Shown: positions 24,090 to 36,475, counted from the first letter of the stretch. The stretch is DNA of 64,000 bases from Artocarpus heterophyllus (GCA_025403435.1 CM046350.1:35593956-35657955), one strand, 5' to 3'. The notes: a model not told the origin generated them from the letters alone. A program made the numbers and translations.

Positions 24090-26279
24090 AATCTCCCTCC
24101 CTCCATGGTTTGAACATTTTGGCCTTTATTGGGTTCGATAATAGGGGGCTCGATGACTTCACCACCTGCAGTTGGCACGTTATTTGTTTTTGGGAATGTC
24201 TCCACAGGGACGCTCTGACGAATTGACTCGCCTGCCTCAGTGACTTAGACATTGGACTCGTCCAAAGATAGAAGCTCCCTCAATTCTTGAATGTTCTTAT
24301 CGATTGCCTTGACATTGAGTTTTCCCAACTTGAATTCCATTAACACCTCAAGCCGTGCTTTGAAGGAGGAAGTTCCCTAGACTTCCAGTAGCTACTTCTT
24401 GATCTCTTCGATGTCTTTGTCCTTGGCTTCCACCTTTTCTTTAGATTGTCAACCTTCTCCTCAATCAGACGAAGGCTACTTTCGAGGTTGAGAACTTTCT
24501 CATTTGACCTCGCCAACGCTCCGACAGCATCGTCTAGTTTCTTCTTCTTGTCGTCCCTCTCAGACTTGATCTTCTTAAGCTCTTCTCCAAACTCCTTAGT
24601 TTTCAACAGCTCCTATTCCTACTTGTAAGCAGCCTTGTTCGTGAAGAGATTGTGAAGCAGAAGAGTCTATATGATAGGAAAAGTTTAGTATGGATCGATT
24701 TAAACATACTTATTCAGTTTGAAAACAATTTTATGATTTACCTAGCCCATGGCTGTAGCTGATTCATTGTACAGCCAAGAAAACGGCTTCCTACCTAGAA
24801 GTTCTTCGTCCTTGACGAAGTAAAAATTTACTGCCACTCTTGTAGCTGCCTTTTTATCCTGGGTAACACTGATGTCTTCAAAGACATCAAGGGTTTTGTC
24901 AGGAACCTTTACTTCGACATCTTTGGCTAGAGCGAAAGGCCCAATCGCTTTCCTTTTCTTCGATGGCGGGGGTTGATGTTGAAAGGAGGAGGTGGAGGAA
25001 GATCCAATGAATCGATTGGAAGGACTGCTTCTTTTTGTATTGATGACTCACCAGCTTCATTCTTTTCTTTGCTGCTCTCTCAGTAGCTATCTTTTTCCTC
25101 ATCTCGCCAACTGAAGGAAGTGTGACCTTCATTGCTGATAGTGCAGTGTCTGTAAGAACAGCATCTTCGTCAGACAAGGAGTAATATATTTTGATAGACT
25201 GTACAGCCGCTGAAGTGCACTACAACAAATAAAGACCCAGTCGACTCATTTTGGAAATCGAATAGGAACACCTGTAGGGATTTCTTTGAAGCGCTTCCAA
25301 TTTGACGACTTCCCAAGTAGATCCGGTTGCAAGATTTCAGCCTAAGTCTATCCCTTTAAAGCAAGGAGTGTGTCGAACCTCACTTGGAACCTCTCGTTGA
25401 TTGGAGCTGGATGATTCAACACGTAATCTGCAAAGAAAGACAACGTTTGAGATTAGTTGAAATTACTACTTGAAGTAAATGCAAGTATCAATGCTTATCA
25501 ATGTGACCAAAAGCAAATGGAAAAGGGAATTGAGTAGTTAGTTCGAAAGAATCATGGTTGATCAACATAACGAAGTATCTCTCTTCCCAATGTCTGTCCA
25601 TGTTAACAAATTTGGTGATGAGTTGCTTCGACTACCGATACACGAAGTAGAAGCAACCCGAGCTTTTGTTGTTCAGCTTCAAGTAGTAGCATCAAAGAAA
25701 GTCATGGATATCGAAGTCTATTCCTGCCTCTTCGATGAGTACCATTAAAGCAATCAATAGCCGAATTCCATTCGGCATAAGTTGAGTCATAGAAATGTCA
25801 AAGTGTCCGACGATCTCTATCATAAACTCTAGAATTGGTAGTCGAAGACCAAGCTTGAACCATTTGGTGTATACATAAGACCATTCATCATTTTGTGTAT
25901 CAGCTTGTTCCCCTTGGTAAGGCAGTCAAATTTCAACCAAAGATGGAATCCCAAACTTTGATCTTATAGTTGACAAGTCCCCTTCAATTAAGACGGAATC
26001 AGGATTTTTTATGAAATAGGATACTCCCTTAATAGGAGAGATGCACTTCTTCTTTTAGAATGATTTGATGTCAATGACTCGGATAGAGGGCCCTGTTGGC
26101 TCATTTCTTTCTCTCTTTGGGATCACTGCTACTTTGCTTGTCCCAGGGCCGCCAACTCTCGAGCTTGATTCGATTATGGATTATTGACAAATTATTTTGT
26201 CAATTTCCCTTACATCACTACTTGACCAAAGGTCCTCACAGCTGCTTGAGCTTGAATCGATGATAACCGCCTTTGACAT
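24090..26279 (-). pseudogene. Antisense gene of element A (Transposase_28-like N-terminus, coiled-coil C-terminus)
   Basis: A minus-strand ATG at 26279 opens a serine-rich start (VIIDSSSSSCEDLW). A domain follows at about 25910-25560 with 'KWFKLGLRLPILEFM', 'LMPNGIRLLIAL' and 'HWEERYFVM'. This resembles the plant family named putative gypsy-type transposon (Transposase_28, PF04195). An 80-bp GT-AG intron (25428-25507) joins two segments in frame, giving '...PFAF' then 'DYVLNHPAPINERF'. Later come a basic stretch (25177-24899) and a lysine/glutamate coiled coil (24606-24420), ending near 'GGEVIEPPIIEPNKGQ' (about 24130). At least five in-frame stops and some shifts are present, so this copy is dead. 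Its biochemical role is unknown. Known Tat elements such as maize Grande also carry antisense frames here. Confidence 0.6.
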
Positions 26280-26367
26280 TTTTGTAGAAATAGGTTTTTG
26301 AAAAGGGATCTAGGGTTTTGAAGATTGAAAGACTGAGGAATCCTAAAATCTAAAGAACTTCAGGAGT

Positions 26368-26375
26368 TTATATAA
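26368..26375 (-). promoter_or_regulatory. Candidate TATA box of the antisense gene in element A
   Basis: TTATATAA on the minus strand, about 90 bp upstream of the antisense ATG (26279). A second TATA-like site (GTATATAC, 26623-26630) lies further up and is followed by a pyrimidine-rich leader. Either could drive antisense transcription independent of the LTR. Inference from position only. Confidence 0.35.
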
Positions 26376-26940
26376 GTTATAAACTCACGATAGCCAAACA
26401 TGCAAGGGGATTACTGATTTTCTCAGAAAATAAGGTAGATTTGGTATCAAAATGCTCAAAATCAGAAGAGAAATAAGGTTATGAAAAGAAAATCGTAAGA
26501 AAATTAAAAGAAAAGAAAGAAATCTTGCCTGGAAATTGCTAGAAAACTCAGAGAAAATGAAAGAAAATCACCTTGAGTTCGAAGAGGAAGAAGCAAAATG
26601 AAGAGAAGAGAGAAAATGTAATGTATATACTGCCCGAAGGTGTCTGATCGATGGTTGAGATCAATTCAAAGCCATCTGATCCAAGGGCTAGGGTTTTGCA
26701 TCTTTTCAAATTCCTGCTCAAATCGATGCGGTGTCCTTTCAAATCAAATGCATACGTCAGTGCTGTAGAGATATTTTGCAGCCCTCCAATCGCATTGTGA
26801 CACATGTTACAGGTAGTTGAGTATCGTAATTTCCCAAGGAAGGGTAATGATTTGAGTACAGATGCGAGATTTCAATCAAGGTGATGTGTCGTCAAACTAG
26901 AGCCTGACCTCTGATCACTCCTGTAGTCGATTACATCAAC

Positions 26941-26959
26941 TAAGGAGTGGGGGGCTTGC
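26941..26959 (+). other. Polypurine tract of element A
   Basis: A purine-rich run (AAGGAGTGGGGGG) directly precedes the 3' LTR, as expected for the plus-strand primer. It fixes the 3' LTR start at 26960. Confidence 0.7.
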
Positions 26960-27705
26960 TGTTGGGGTACAACTTGGTTAGGCCCAAATTGTCTACAAGC
27001 CCATATGACCCATTGTGGTGATACGGGTCGAATAGATCAAGTTGAGTCAATCGACATAGGAAGTACAAATTGAATTTGTTTCATTCGATCAACTCAATCC
27101 TACTTTTATCCATATTGCATAGATTGTTGAAGGTAAATCAGACTTCTCTCTAAGTATACAATCAGATCGATCGCCACGAGTTGACAGTTATCAGCACGAA
27201 ATGGTGGTTACTTACACGTCTAATCATGAACCAAAATGTGGGGAAAGCACGATTCTTGTAGCATATTACAGGTCGCCACATGTCCCACTATTGTAGTTAC
27301 CTACAACGCACTACTCCACTCCATCAGACAGTTAGAGGTGGCATCTCATCCTTGCTTTATATAAAGGGATAGCTTCCTTGTTGCAGGGGAGATAGGAAAA
27401 AGCATACAGAAACTCTATTAAAATCATTTCTTATTCTTTCCCTTATAATTTATACTCAAAATTCATATTCTAGTGAAATACAGTGGATGTAGCTTTTTTA
27501 ACAGAGTGAACCACTATAAATCCTGCGTGTGACATTCTTATTTTTATAGCATTATTTTATTCTGTCTACTGCATTTTAATCTTGCATGTTTACTTAAGAG
27601 CTAGTAGGTCCAGTTAACAGTGATTTGAGGGCCCAAGTCCCTTGAACAGAGTTCTAACGATCCAAATCAATATTTTCATATTTGATTGTAGATCTACAGT
27701 CTACA
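26960..27705 (+). repeat. 3' LTR of element A
   Basis: TGTTGGGGTACAACTTGG...CAGTCTACA, about 746 bp, matching 16584-17306. It carries about 18 extra bases after the TATA box (TTTATATAAAG, 27357-27367). Substitutions are spread along the whole length, which suggests an older insertion than element B. Confidence 0.8.
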
Positions 27706-27728
27706 TAACTCTTATTATAGAATGAACC
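27706..27728 (+). repeat. 5' LTR of copy Z, middle fragment
   Basis: Twenty-three bases left between elements A and B. They join the first part (ending 16583) to the last part (from 36776) and restore an LTR that aligns with that of A across 'agaatgaaccactataaatcc'. Bases 27724-27728 (GAACC) are one copy of the target duplication of element B. Confidence 0.65.
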
Positions 27729-29882
27729 TGTCACGCCCCAGAGTACGGGAGGTGACGTGGCGGAATATTTAGATTAATTAAAAGAGAATTTAATTAAAAA
27801 TCGAGAGTTTGAGAACCAAATTAAATAAAAATTAAGAAGATTTTCCACCACATTTTATAAAAGAATTTATAAATATTAAGCAAATAATAATAATTAAATA
27901 AAAACCGCGAATATGGGTTCCACAACCCACAACTTGTGCACACACATGGTTCTGACAATATCATAAATACAATTACAGTCAAAGTACAAATAAAGTTAAG
28001 TCTTACATGCCTTGATTAATAATACAGAATATGAATAAATTCTCCTATTGCTCCTGAGTTCGGTCCGAAGAATCTTCTCCAAACCTAAATGGGAAACCAC
28101 CTAGAGGGGGGGAAATTTAAAACAATAAAACGTGAGCGAAAGGCTCAGTAGGACTATGTTTTATAAAATAGTTTTATACAAAGAAACATAACATTATCAG
28201 GAGTTATACAAAAAGGGAACTTGAATAAATAAATAAATAAATTGAGTAGAACCGTTCTGACACAGAACAGTCTACTCGTCAAATCAAAACACCAGTTTAC
28301 TTTTACCTAGGCATACCATGATATCACCACCGTAGTGGCCCAGCTGGGTTTCGGGACCTGCCCCCAAGGTCGATCGCTACACGACTCGATCTCTGATATG
28401 GCATCATGCCTTTGTGTTTATTATCATTATCATTCAAAACCCAATTACCGAGTGTTGTCAATTACATTTATTATGAAATTCATTTCATATCACGGTATAT
28501 AAAAATATAAGCGATAAAATCATTTTCAAACAACCGTTGAAAACATTTTGATAGAAGTCATTTTCAAAGCCAAATCATTTCAAAACCAGGCTACCAAAGA
28601 AATAGGATAGAAGTCCTACCTCAATACTCGTGCCGGTACCCCACACCGTAATCCCGGTCCGCTATACGTTAGCTCCACGGAACCACGAACGATCCTAGAT
28701 ACAAACTAAGTCAATCAATATCTAGTTCGAGACATTCTATGTTACTAAATCATTTCATGATGTCCTAGTATGCCATTTGTACCTTTAAAATCATCCTATA
28801 AGGTTGGGATTTAAATCTGGGTTCAAAACAGTGAAAACGGGTAAAAATCACAAAATTTTCCATGCCTCGGTCGGCCTGCCGGACGCCCTGCTTCGGCCTG
28901 CCGAACTGCACAGTTCGGCCTGCCGGAAACAAGGTTCGGCCTGCCGAACATTTCCCCAGATTCGGCCTGCCGGTCGGAAGAACACCGGCCTGCCGATTAT
29001 CACTCCGGCCTGCCGAACATGAACTTCGGCCTGCCAAACTGGGAAAACCCAGAAATCCCAGCCACGGGTTTCTCGATCCCCAAAATCCAAATCTTGTTTC
29101 TAACCTGTTTTTCTCAAATCCCAGGCATGAAAAACAACTATAGTTGATAGAAAAACATTCTAGAACATGTTTGGAATCATTTAAACAACATTTAAACTCG
29201 AAATCCTCAAAAATCCGAAAAGGAGAAAAAGAGGAGAAAAATGAAAAATCTTGAATTCAATCCGTTTTTCTTCAATCTAAGCTTAGATCCTAGTTGTTCT
29301 AAGCTCATTTAACACAAATCCACGGTTTTCTAAGCTAAAACAAACTTAGATTTCAAAAACACACAAAATTGAAAGTATTGTAAAAAGTTTAGAAATTTCG
29401 AATCTAACCTCGAATCGAAGCTTCAATCCACGTTCTCGGTTGCCGAATCACGTCCCCGAGCTTCCTCCTTGCTGTTCCGAAGCTTGGATTCGAATGTGGT
29501 TTCAAAATTTTTTGAAAGAGATTGAGAGAGAGTGAGATGCCGAGAGAGAGAGAGAGTGAGAGAGAGAGAGAGAGAGGAGAGAGAGAGGAAGGAAGGAAAT
29601 AAATAGAGAAAATCGGTGGGCGGTTTTACCGTACGAAAACCATGTGCCGCCCACGGTTTTGCAAAACAGAGTATTTTTAACATTTTACAAATTGTGGTGT
29701 TTTAAAACTCAAAACATCATTTTAAAACAATAAGAAATCCTTCGAATTCATTAATTTAACAAAACAACCAAAAATTCAAAAAATCCAACCAAATAGTCTA
29801 ATAAATGTTAAAACTTTAATTATGGCACACTAATTCATCATTTACATTACATTAACATTAAATAAAATTTCGGGACGTTACA
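27729..29882 (-). repeat. 3' LTR of chromovirus B
   Basis: On the plus strand it starts TGTCACGCCCC and ends GGGACGTTACA. On the element strand it holds a TATA-like box (about 29597-29605), a CT-rich tract (the GA-rich run at 29521-29590 on the plus strand), and eight copies of a small palindrome, cggcctgccg, at 28868-29037. The palindromes lie downstream of the TATA-like box and so in the transcribed part. Confidence 0.9.
28868..29037. repeat. Palindromic repeat array (8 units) in the LTR of B
   Basis: Eight copies of CGGCCTGCCG, often extended to GTTCGGCCTGCCGAAC (arms of up to 7 bp around CT), are spaced 13-27 bp apart. The same array occurs at 35769-35935 in the other LTR. Decayed versions occur at 6070-6230. 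The long overlapping open frames here come from the repeat composition and are not genes. Confidence 0.8.
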
Positions 29883-29900
29883 GCTCTCCACCCCTAAAAG
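29883..29900 (-). other. Polypurine tract of chromovirus B
   Basis: On the minus strand, TTTTAGGGGTGGAGAGC sits directly before the 3' LTR, after 'tttcgaggacgaaattc'. It primes plus-strand synthesis. Confidence 0.75.
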
Positions 29901-29929
29901 AATTTCGTCCTCGAAATTTACAACTCATC

Positions 29930-32900
29930 TCAAAAACAAAACAAATGCGGATACAATTCCTGCATACTCGACTCTAATTCCCAAGTGGCTTCATCAACCC
30001 CGTGATGCTGCCACACAACCTTTACCAACGGTATCTCACGACGACGCAAGCTAATCACTTTCCGGTCGATAATCTGAATCGGCACTTCTTCGTACGTCGT
30101 ATCCTCCTGAACCTGTACATCGCGAAACGAAACTATCTTATCCTGCCCAGGTGGACATTTCCTAAGCATCGACACATGAAACACATCGTGTACATGAGAA
30201 AGTTCGGGCGGAAGATTAAGCCGATAAGCGACCACACCAACACGCTGAGTGATCTCGAACGGCCCAATATACCTCGGCGCGAGCTTCCCACTCACTCCGA
30301 ACCGCATAGTTCCCTTACGAGGTGACACCCTCAAGAGAACAAAATCTCCAACCGCGAACTCTAAGGGTCTACGTCTCCTATCTGCGTAGCTCTTCTGCCG
30401 ACTCTGAGCTGCTCTCAACCGATCCTGAATCACCGCGACTTTCTCGTTACTGTCACGAATCTCATCTGGCCCAAGAATAACTCTATCTTCCGGCTAGGCC
30501 CAACACACAGGTGACCGACACGGTCGCCCATACAACGCCTCAAATGGTGCCACACCGATACTCGCCTGATAACTATTGTTGTACGCAAACTCCGCTAGAT
30601 GCAAACACTGCTTCCAATTCCCGCCGAAGTCCAACGCACAAGCACGCAACATATCCTCGAGAACCTGGATAACCCGCTCAGACTGCCCATCAGTCTGAGG
30701 ATGAAACGCCGTACTGAAGTTCAAATCCGTACCCAAAGCCTCCTGAAAACTCCTCCAGTACTTAGCATTAAACCTGGTGTCTCGATCAGAGGTGATGGAT
30801 AAAGGAACTCCATGCAACCTCACAATGTTCTGCATATACAACTCCCTGAGAATCTTCCTAGAACACGTCGACCTAAACGGAATGAAATGCGCCGATTTCG
30901 TCAACCTGTCGACCACAACCCAAACTGCATCGTGCCGCTGCTCCGTCCTCGGCAAACCTGTGAGGAAATCCATCGTCACATGCTCCCATTTCCACCCTGG
31001 AATAGGAAGCGGCTGAAGCTGATCTGCAGGCTTCTGGTGCTCAGCTTTCACCTGAAGACACGTCGAACACTTGGCCACGTACTCGCGAACATCTTTCTTC
31101 ATGCCTCTCCACCAATAGTGCCTCTTCAAATCACGATACATCTTGGTGCTCCCCGGATGAATAGTGAACTGAGACCTATGAGCTTCGTCTAGAACGGCTT
31201 TCGTCACCTCGGCGATAACTGGAACTGCAAGATGCTCCCGGAAGTACAACGATCCATCTGCATGCACGCTCCATTCCTCGAACTGCTCTCCGTTCTGAAT
31301 CCGCGACCAAATCCCCTGCAAATGTCGATCCTGCCACTGACCTTGCTTCACCATCCGAACAAGAGCTGGAGTCGCTTCCACATGATATAACGAAACTCGA
31401 TCACCATCTTCATGATACTGTAGCCGATACTCACTCACTGTCGCATCCCTGCTCCAGTCCTCAAAAATCAAGCAAGCGAGAATCCCTGAAGACTTCCTGC
31501 TAAGCGCGTCCGCGACCACATTAGCTTTCCCGGGATGATACTGCAACGCGAAATCATAATCCTCCATATACTCCACCCATCTGCACTACCTCAGATTGAG
31601 ATCTCTCTGAGTGAACAAATATCTCAAACTCTTGTGATCGGAGAAGACCTGAAACGATGCTCCATACAAGTAACATCTCCAAATCTTCAGCGCATAGATC
31701 ACTGCTGCAAGCTCTAAATCGTGAGTAGGATAATTCCGCTCGTGAGGTCGTAGCTGTCTCGATCCGTACGCAACTACACGTCCATGCTGCATCAACACGC
31801 ATCCAAGTCCGTGCCCTGAAGCATCCGCATAAACCTCATACGGCTCGTCACTACTAGGAATAACTAATACTGGAGCTGAAGTCAACCGGTTCTTCAATTC
31901 CTGAAAAGCAGACTCACAGTCTTCATCCCACTCAAATCTGACGTTTTTCTTGATCAATCTCGTCAACGGAGCTGCAATCTTCGAAAAGTCCTTTACAAAT
32001 TTCCTGTAATATCCAGCCAGACCTAAGAAGCTGCGAATCTCTGCTACATTCCTTGGTCGTTCCCACTCCAATATAGCTTCAATCTTGGACGGATCCACTG
32101 AAATACCATGCTCCGAGATGACATGACCCAGAAATTTGACCTCAGTCAACCAAAACTCACACTTTTCCCTCTTAGCATACAACTGGTGCTCCCGCAGAGT
32201 CTGAAGCACGATCCGAAGATGCTGCTCATGCTCCTCCCAAGTCTTAGAATACACAAGAATATCATCGATGAACACTATCACAAACTGATCCAGATACGGC
32301 CTAAATATCCTGTTCATCATATCCATAAAAGCTGCTGGAGCATTCGTCAACCCGAAAGACATAACCAGAAACTCGAAGTGCCCATACCGAGTCCTAAAAG
32401 CTGTCTTGGAAATATCCTCTTCCTTGATCCTGAACTGATGATAACCTGAATGCAAATCAATCTTCGAGAAGTATCGCGAACCTCCCAACTGATCAAATAG
32501 CTCATCAATCCTAGGCAAGGGATACTTGTTCTTCACCGTAACACGATTCAGCTGCCGATAATCCACTCATAACCTGAGAGTCCCATCGTGCTTCTTAGCA
32601 AACAAAACAGGTGCTCCCCACGGAGATGTGCTATTCTGAATATATCCTTTATCAGCAAGCTCCTGAAGTTGCTTCCTCAATTCCTTCATTTCTGCTGGCG
32701 CCATCCGATAAGGTGCCATAGAAATCGGTGATGTCCCTGGAAACAACTCGATACCAAACTCAATCTCCCGATGCGGTGGTAACCCTGATAACTCGTCGGG
32801 GAAGACATCCTCGAACTCATCAACCATCGGAATCGCTACACTACTACTCAAAACATAGGGCTCGCAATCCAGGTTGGCAAGAAAAGCACAACAACCTAGA

Positions 32901-34522
32901 TTCCTTCACCCTCCTAGACACGACTTTATAAGGCGCTCACTCATTAGCCAATCACCACCACCCTGGTAAGTGATCACCGTCCCCCTATCAGACACTAGGG
33001 TTACTTTTCTAAGTTGGCAGTCCACGACTGCACTATACCTGGACAACCAGTCCATCCCTAGAATTACATCATAGGAACTCATGGGGAGTACAATCAAATC
33101 ACTTTTCAAAATCTCATCCCCAATCTTTATTATACAAGATTTACACATACAATTCACACACACCCGCCCCAAGGGAGAAGTTATAACTAGGGGTTCCTTA
33201 AACTCTTCTACTTCTAATCCCAAGGCATGTACAAAAGAACTCGAAATGAGAGAATGAGAGGCACCGGTATCAAATAAAACGCGTGCTAAAGATCTGGAAA
33301 CCAAAATCATACCATCGACAACGGCGTTACCAGTCTGAGAATCTGACCCTCCAGATGCCATTGCATGAACCTGCACTGGCGCTTTTCCTTTTCCTCTACC
33401 AACATTACTGGGTCCTGCATTACTCGGCTGATGCTGCTGAGATGGAGACGACTGCACACTACCTGTACTCGGCGCTCTATACTGAGGAACACTGCGCTGA
33501 AAATACTGCGGCTGCTGTCCCCGTGCTGGATGTGAAAATTGTTGAGGAGAAAACTGCGGATACTGCAATTGCGGGTACTGCGGAGGCGGAGGTAGGGTCT
33601 GAGGCTGAGGCTGAGATGAACGACTGGCATCCTCCCCGGTCTACGATCCAAGACGAGCACTCCTGATCGGGCAATTCCTCTTGATGTGTCCGGGCTGCTG
33701 ACAGAAATGACAATGAAAGCTGTAGGGATTGCTGCGCCCGCTGCCAGACGAACTGCTGCTGCCACTGGTCGCACCGCCTTGCTTGCCTTTCCCCGGAGCT
33801 GGACGACTACTAATGCTCTTCCTGCCACTCCTCTGCGGTCCTCCTGAAGCCTTGGCTCGGTCCTCACAATACTGCACATAATCATTCTCCACGGAGATCG
33901 CCAATGACACAAGCTCTCCGAAACTCCTAAGCCGTAGAGCAACCAACTGCCGCCGAATAGGAGCCTTGAGTCCTTCCTGAAACTTCATGCATTTCTCACG
34001 CTCCGATGCCATAGCTGATGGAGCAAACCTAGCCAACTCGTTAAACTTTGCCTCATACTCCCGAACTGATAGATCACCCTGCTGCAATCTATAAAACTCA
34101 GCTGCTTTCTGGTCTCTATATCCCTGCGGAAAATACCGATCATAGAACAGCTCCTCGAACTTGTCCCAACTGATATCGCCACCGCGCTCCAGACGCTTAG
34201 TTTGTTTCCACCAGGTGTTGGCGCCACCCTCGAGCTTATACGCCGCGAATTCCACACGATACTCCTCAGGCACACCGAGAGTATCCAGATGCTTCAAGAT
34301 CGAATCCAACCAATACTCTGCTAACTGCGGATCCCCATTGCCATCAAAAGTCGGAATAGACACCCGTCAGAATTCCTTAAAGAAAGCATGCCGACTACCA
34401 ACACTGGAGTCTTCCGGTCTAGCCCTGGCTGCCATCTGCCGGAAAGCCGCAAACATAGACCTCATCATGCTCTCATCATTTCCAAACTCGGCGTCAGCAG
34501 TCGAACGACGTCTAGGTGCCAT
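29930..34522 (-). pseudogene. Gag-pol polyprotein of chromovirus B, six in-frame stops
   Basis: One frame of 1,531 codons runs from ATG 34522 (MAPRRRS) to the stop at 29930. In order it holds a gag core (about 34360-33870); a zinc knuckle 'CHFCQQPGHIKRNC' (near 33700); protease with 'LFDTGASHSLIS' (near 33265); reverse transcriptase (32620-32050) with '[13 protein letters not shown]'; RNase H ('[10 protein letters not shown]', near 31825); integrase (31180-30540) with HHCC and the D, D, E residues in 'MDFLTGLP', 'SDRDTRF' and 'GQSERV'; and a chromodomain ('VVWQHHGVDEATWELE', 30010-29960). Stops fall at 34367, 33641, 32906, 32567, 31586 and 30494. There are no frameshifts, and the catalytic residues are kept. 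An upstream ATG at 34624 lies in the primer site and is not a likely start. Confidence 0.9.
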
Positions 34523-34611
34523 TCTCTCACTTCTGAAAACCAAATTTGGACTGTCAGAGGTATTCATTGTCAAACCTATGTGTGCACAATTCCCAAGGTT
34601 CATAACCTTGA

Positions 34612-34623
34612 GCTCTGATACCA
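34612..34623 (-). other. Primer binding site of chromovirus B (initiator tRNA-Met)
   Basis: The minus strand reads TGGTATCAGAGC, three bases inside the 5' LTR. This is a perfect 12-base match to the plant initiator methionine tRNA primer site and fixes the element's orientation. Confidence 0.9.
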
Positions 34624-34626
34624 TTC

Positions 34627-36439
34627 TGTCACGCCCCGGAGTACGGGAGGTGACGTGGCGGAATATTTAGATTAATTAAAAGCAGATTTAATTAAAATTA
34701 AGTGCTTTAAGAATCCAATTAAGTAAGAAATAAAGAGATTTTTCACCACATTTTATAAAAGAATTTATAAATATTAAGCAAATAATAATAATTAAATAAA
34801 AACCACGAATATGGGTTCCACAACCCACAACTTGTGCACACACATGGTTCTGACAATATCATAAATACAATTACAGTCCAAGTACAAATAAAGTTAAGTC
34901 TTACATGCCTTGATTAATAATACAGAATATGAATAAATTCTCCTATTGCTCCTGAGTTCGGTCCGAAGAATCTTCTCCAAACCTAAATGGGAAACCACCT
35001 AGAGGGGGGGAAATTTAAAACAATAAAACGTGAGCGAAAGACTCAGTAGGACTATGTTTTATAAAATAGTTTTATACAAAGAAACATAACATTATCAGGA
35101 GTTATACAAAAAGGGAACTTGAATAAATAAATAAATAAATTGAGTAGAACCGTTCTGACACAGAACAGTCTACTCGTCAAATCAAAACACCAGTTTACTT
35201 TTACCTAGGCATACCATGATATCACCACCGTAGTGGCCCAGCTGGGTTTCGGGACCTGCCCCCAAGATCGATCGCTACACGACCCGATCTCTGATATGGC
35301 ATCATGCCTTTGTGTTTATTATCATTATCATTCAAAACCCAATTATCGAGTGTTGTCAATTACATTTATTATGAAATTCATTTCATATCACGGTATATAA
35401 AAATATAAGCGATAAAACCATTTTCAAACAACCGTTGAAAACATTTTGATAGAAGTCATTTTCAAAGCCAAATCATTTCAAAACCAGGCTACCAAAGAAA
35501 TAGGATAGAAGTCCTACCTCAATACTCGTGCCGGTACCCCACACCGTAATCCCGGTCCGCTATACGTTAGCTCCACGGAACCACGAACGATCCTAGATAC
35601 AAACTAAGTCAATCAATATCTAGTTCGAGACATTCTATGTTACTAAATCATTTCATGATGTCCTAGTGTGCCATTTGTACCTTTAAAATCATCCTATAAG
35701 GTTGGGATTTAAATCTGGGTTCAAAACAGTGAAAACGGGTAAAAATCACAAAATTTTTCATGCCTCGGTCGGCCTGCCGGACGCCCTGCTTCGGCCTGCC
35801 GAACTGCACAGTTCGGCCTGCCGGAAACAAGGTTCGGCCTGCCGAACATTTCCCCAGATTCGGCCTGCCGGTCGGAAGAACACCGGCCTGCCGATCACCA
35901 CTCCGGCCTGCCGAACATGAACTTCGGCCTGCCGAACTGGAAAAACCCAGAAATCCCAGCCACGGGTTTCTCGATCCCCAAAATCCAAATCTTGTTTCTA
36001 ACCTGTTTTTCTCAAATCCCAGGCATGAAAAACAACTATAATTGATAGAAAAACATTCTAGAACATGTTTGGAATCATTTAAACAACATTTAAACTCGAA
36101 ATCCTCAAAAATCTGAAAAGGAGAAAAAGAGGAGAAAAATGAAAAATCTTGAATTCAATCCGTTTTTCTTCAATCTAAGCTTAGATCCTAGTTGTTCTAA
36201 GCTCATTTAACACAAATCCACGGTTTTCTAAGCTAAAACAAACTTAGATTTCAAAAACACACAAAATTGAAAGTATTGTAAAAAGTTTAGAAATTTCGAA
36301 TCTAACCTCGAATCGAAGCTTCAATCCGCGTTCTCGGTTGCCGAATCAAGTCCCCGAGCTTCCTCCTTGCTGTTTCGAAGCTTGGATTCGAATGTGGTTT
36401 CAAAATTTTTTGAAAGAGATTGAGAGAGAGTGAGCTGCC

Positions 36440-36475
<36 letters not shown>

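Larger units (their letters stand above)
16584..27705 (+). mobile_element. Tat-type Ty3/gypsy element A, full length but degenerate
   Basis: About 11.1 kb with two related LTRs (roughly 85-90% alike by eye), gag, a pol containing an extra RNase H, a tandem-repeat block and an antisense gene before the 3' LTR. The extra RNase H, the antisense frame and the 3' tandem repeats are all known for the Tat lineage. Many stops and frameshifts make it inactive. The 5-bp flanks (AAGCT before, TAACT after) do not match exactly, so the target duplication has decayed or an edge is off by a base or two. It sits inside the LTR of copy Z. Confidence 0.8.

Noticed and set aside
25214..25232. CACTACAACAAATAAAG, resembling a CACTA end
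   Set aside because: Lies within the antisense gene of element A. No subterminal repeats, partner end or target duplication around it.
28868..29037. Regularly spaced short repeats, CRISPR-like at first sight
   Set aside because: Spacers are short and uneven, repeats are 10-16 bp, no cas genes exist, and the setting is a plant retrotransposon LTR.
28765..29143. Overlapping open frames on both strands rich in CRPAG-type repeats (also at 35702-36041)
   Set aside because: They are translations of the palindromic DNA array in the LTRs of element B. The same array is open in several frames, which is a composition effect.
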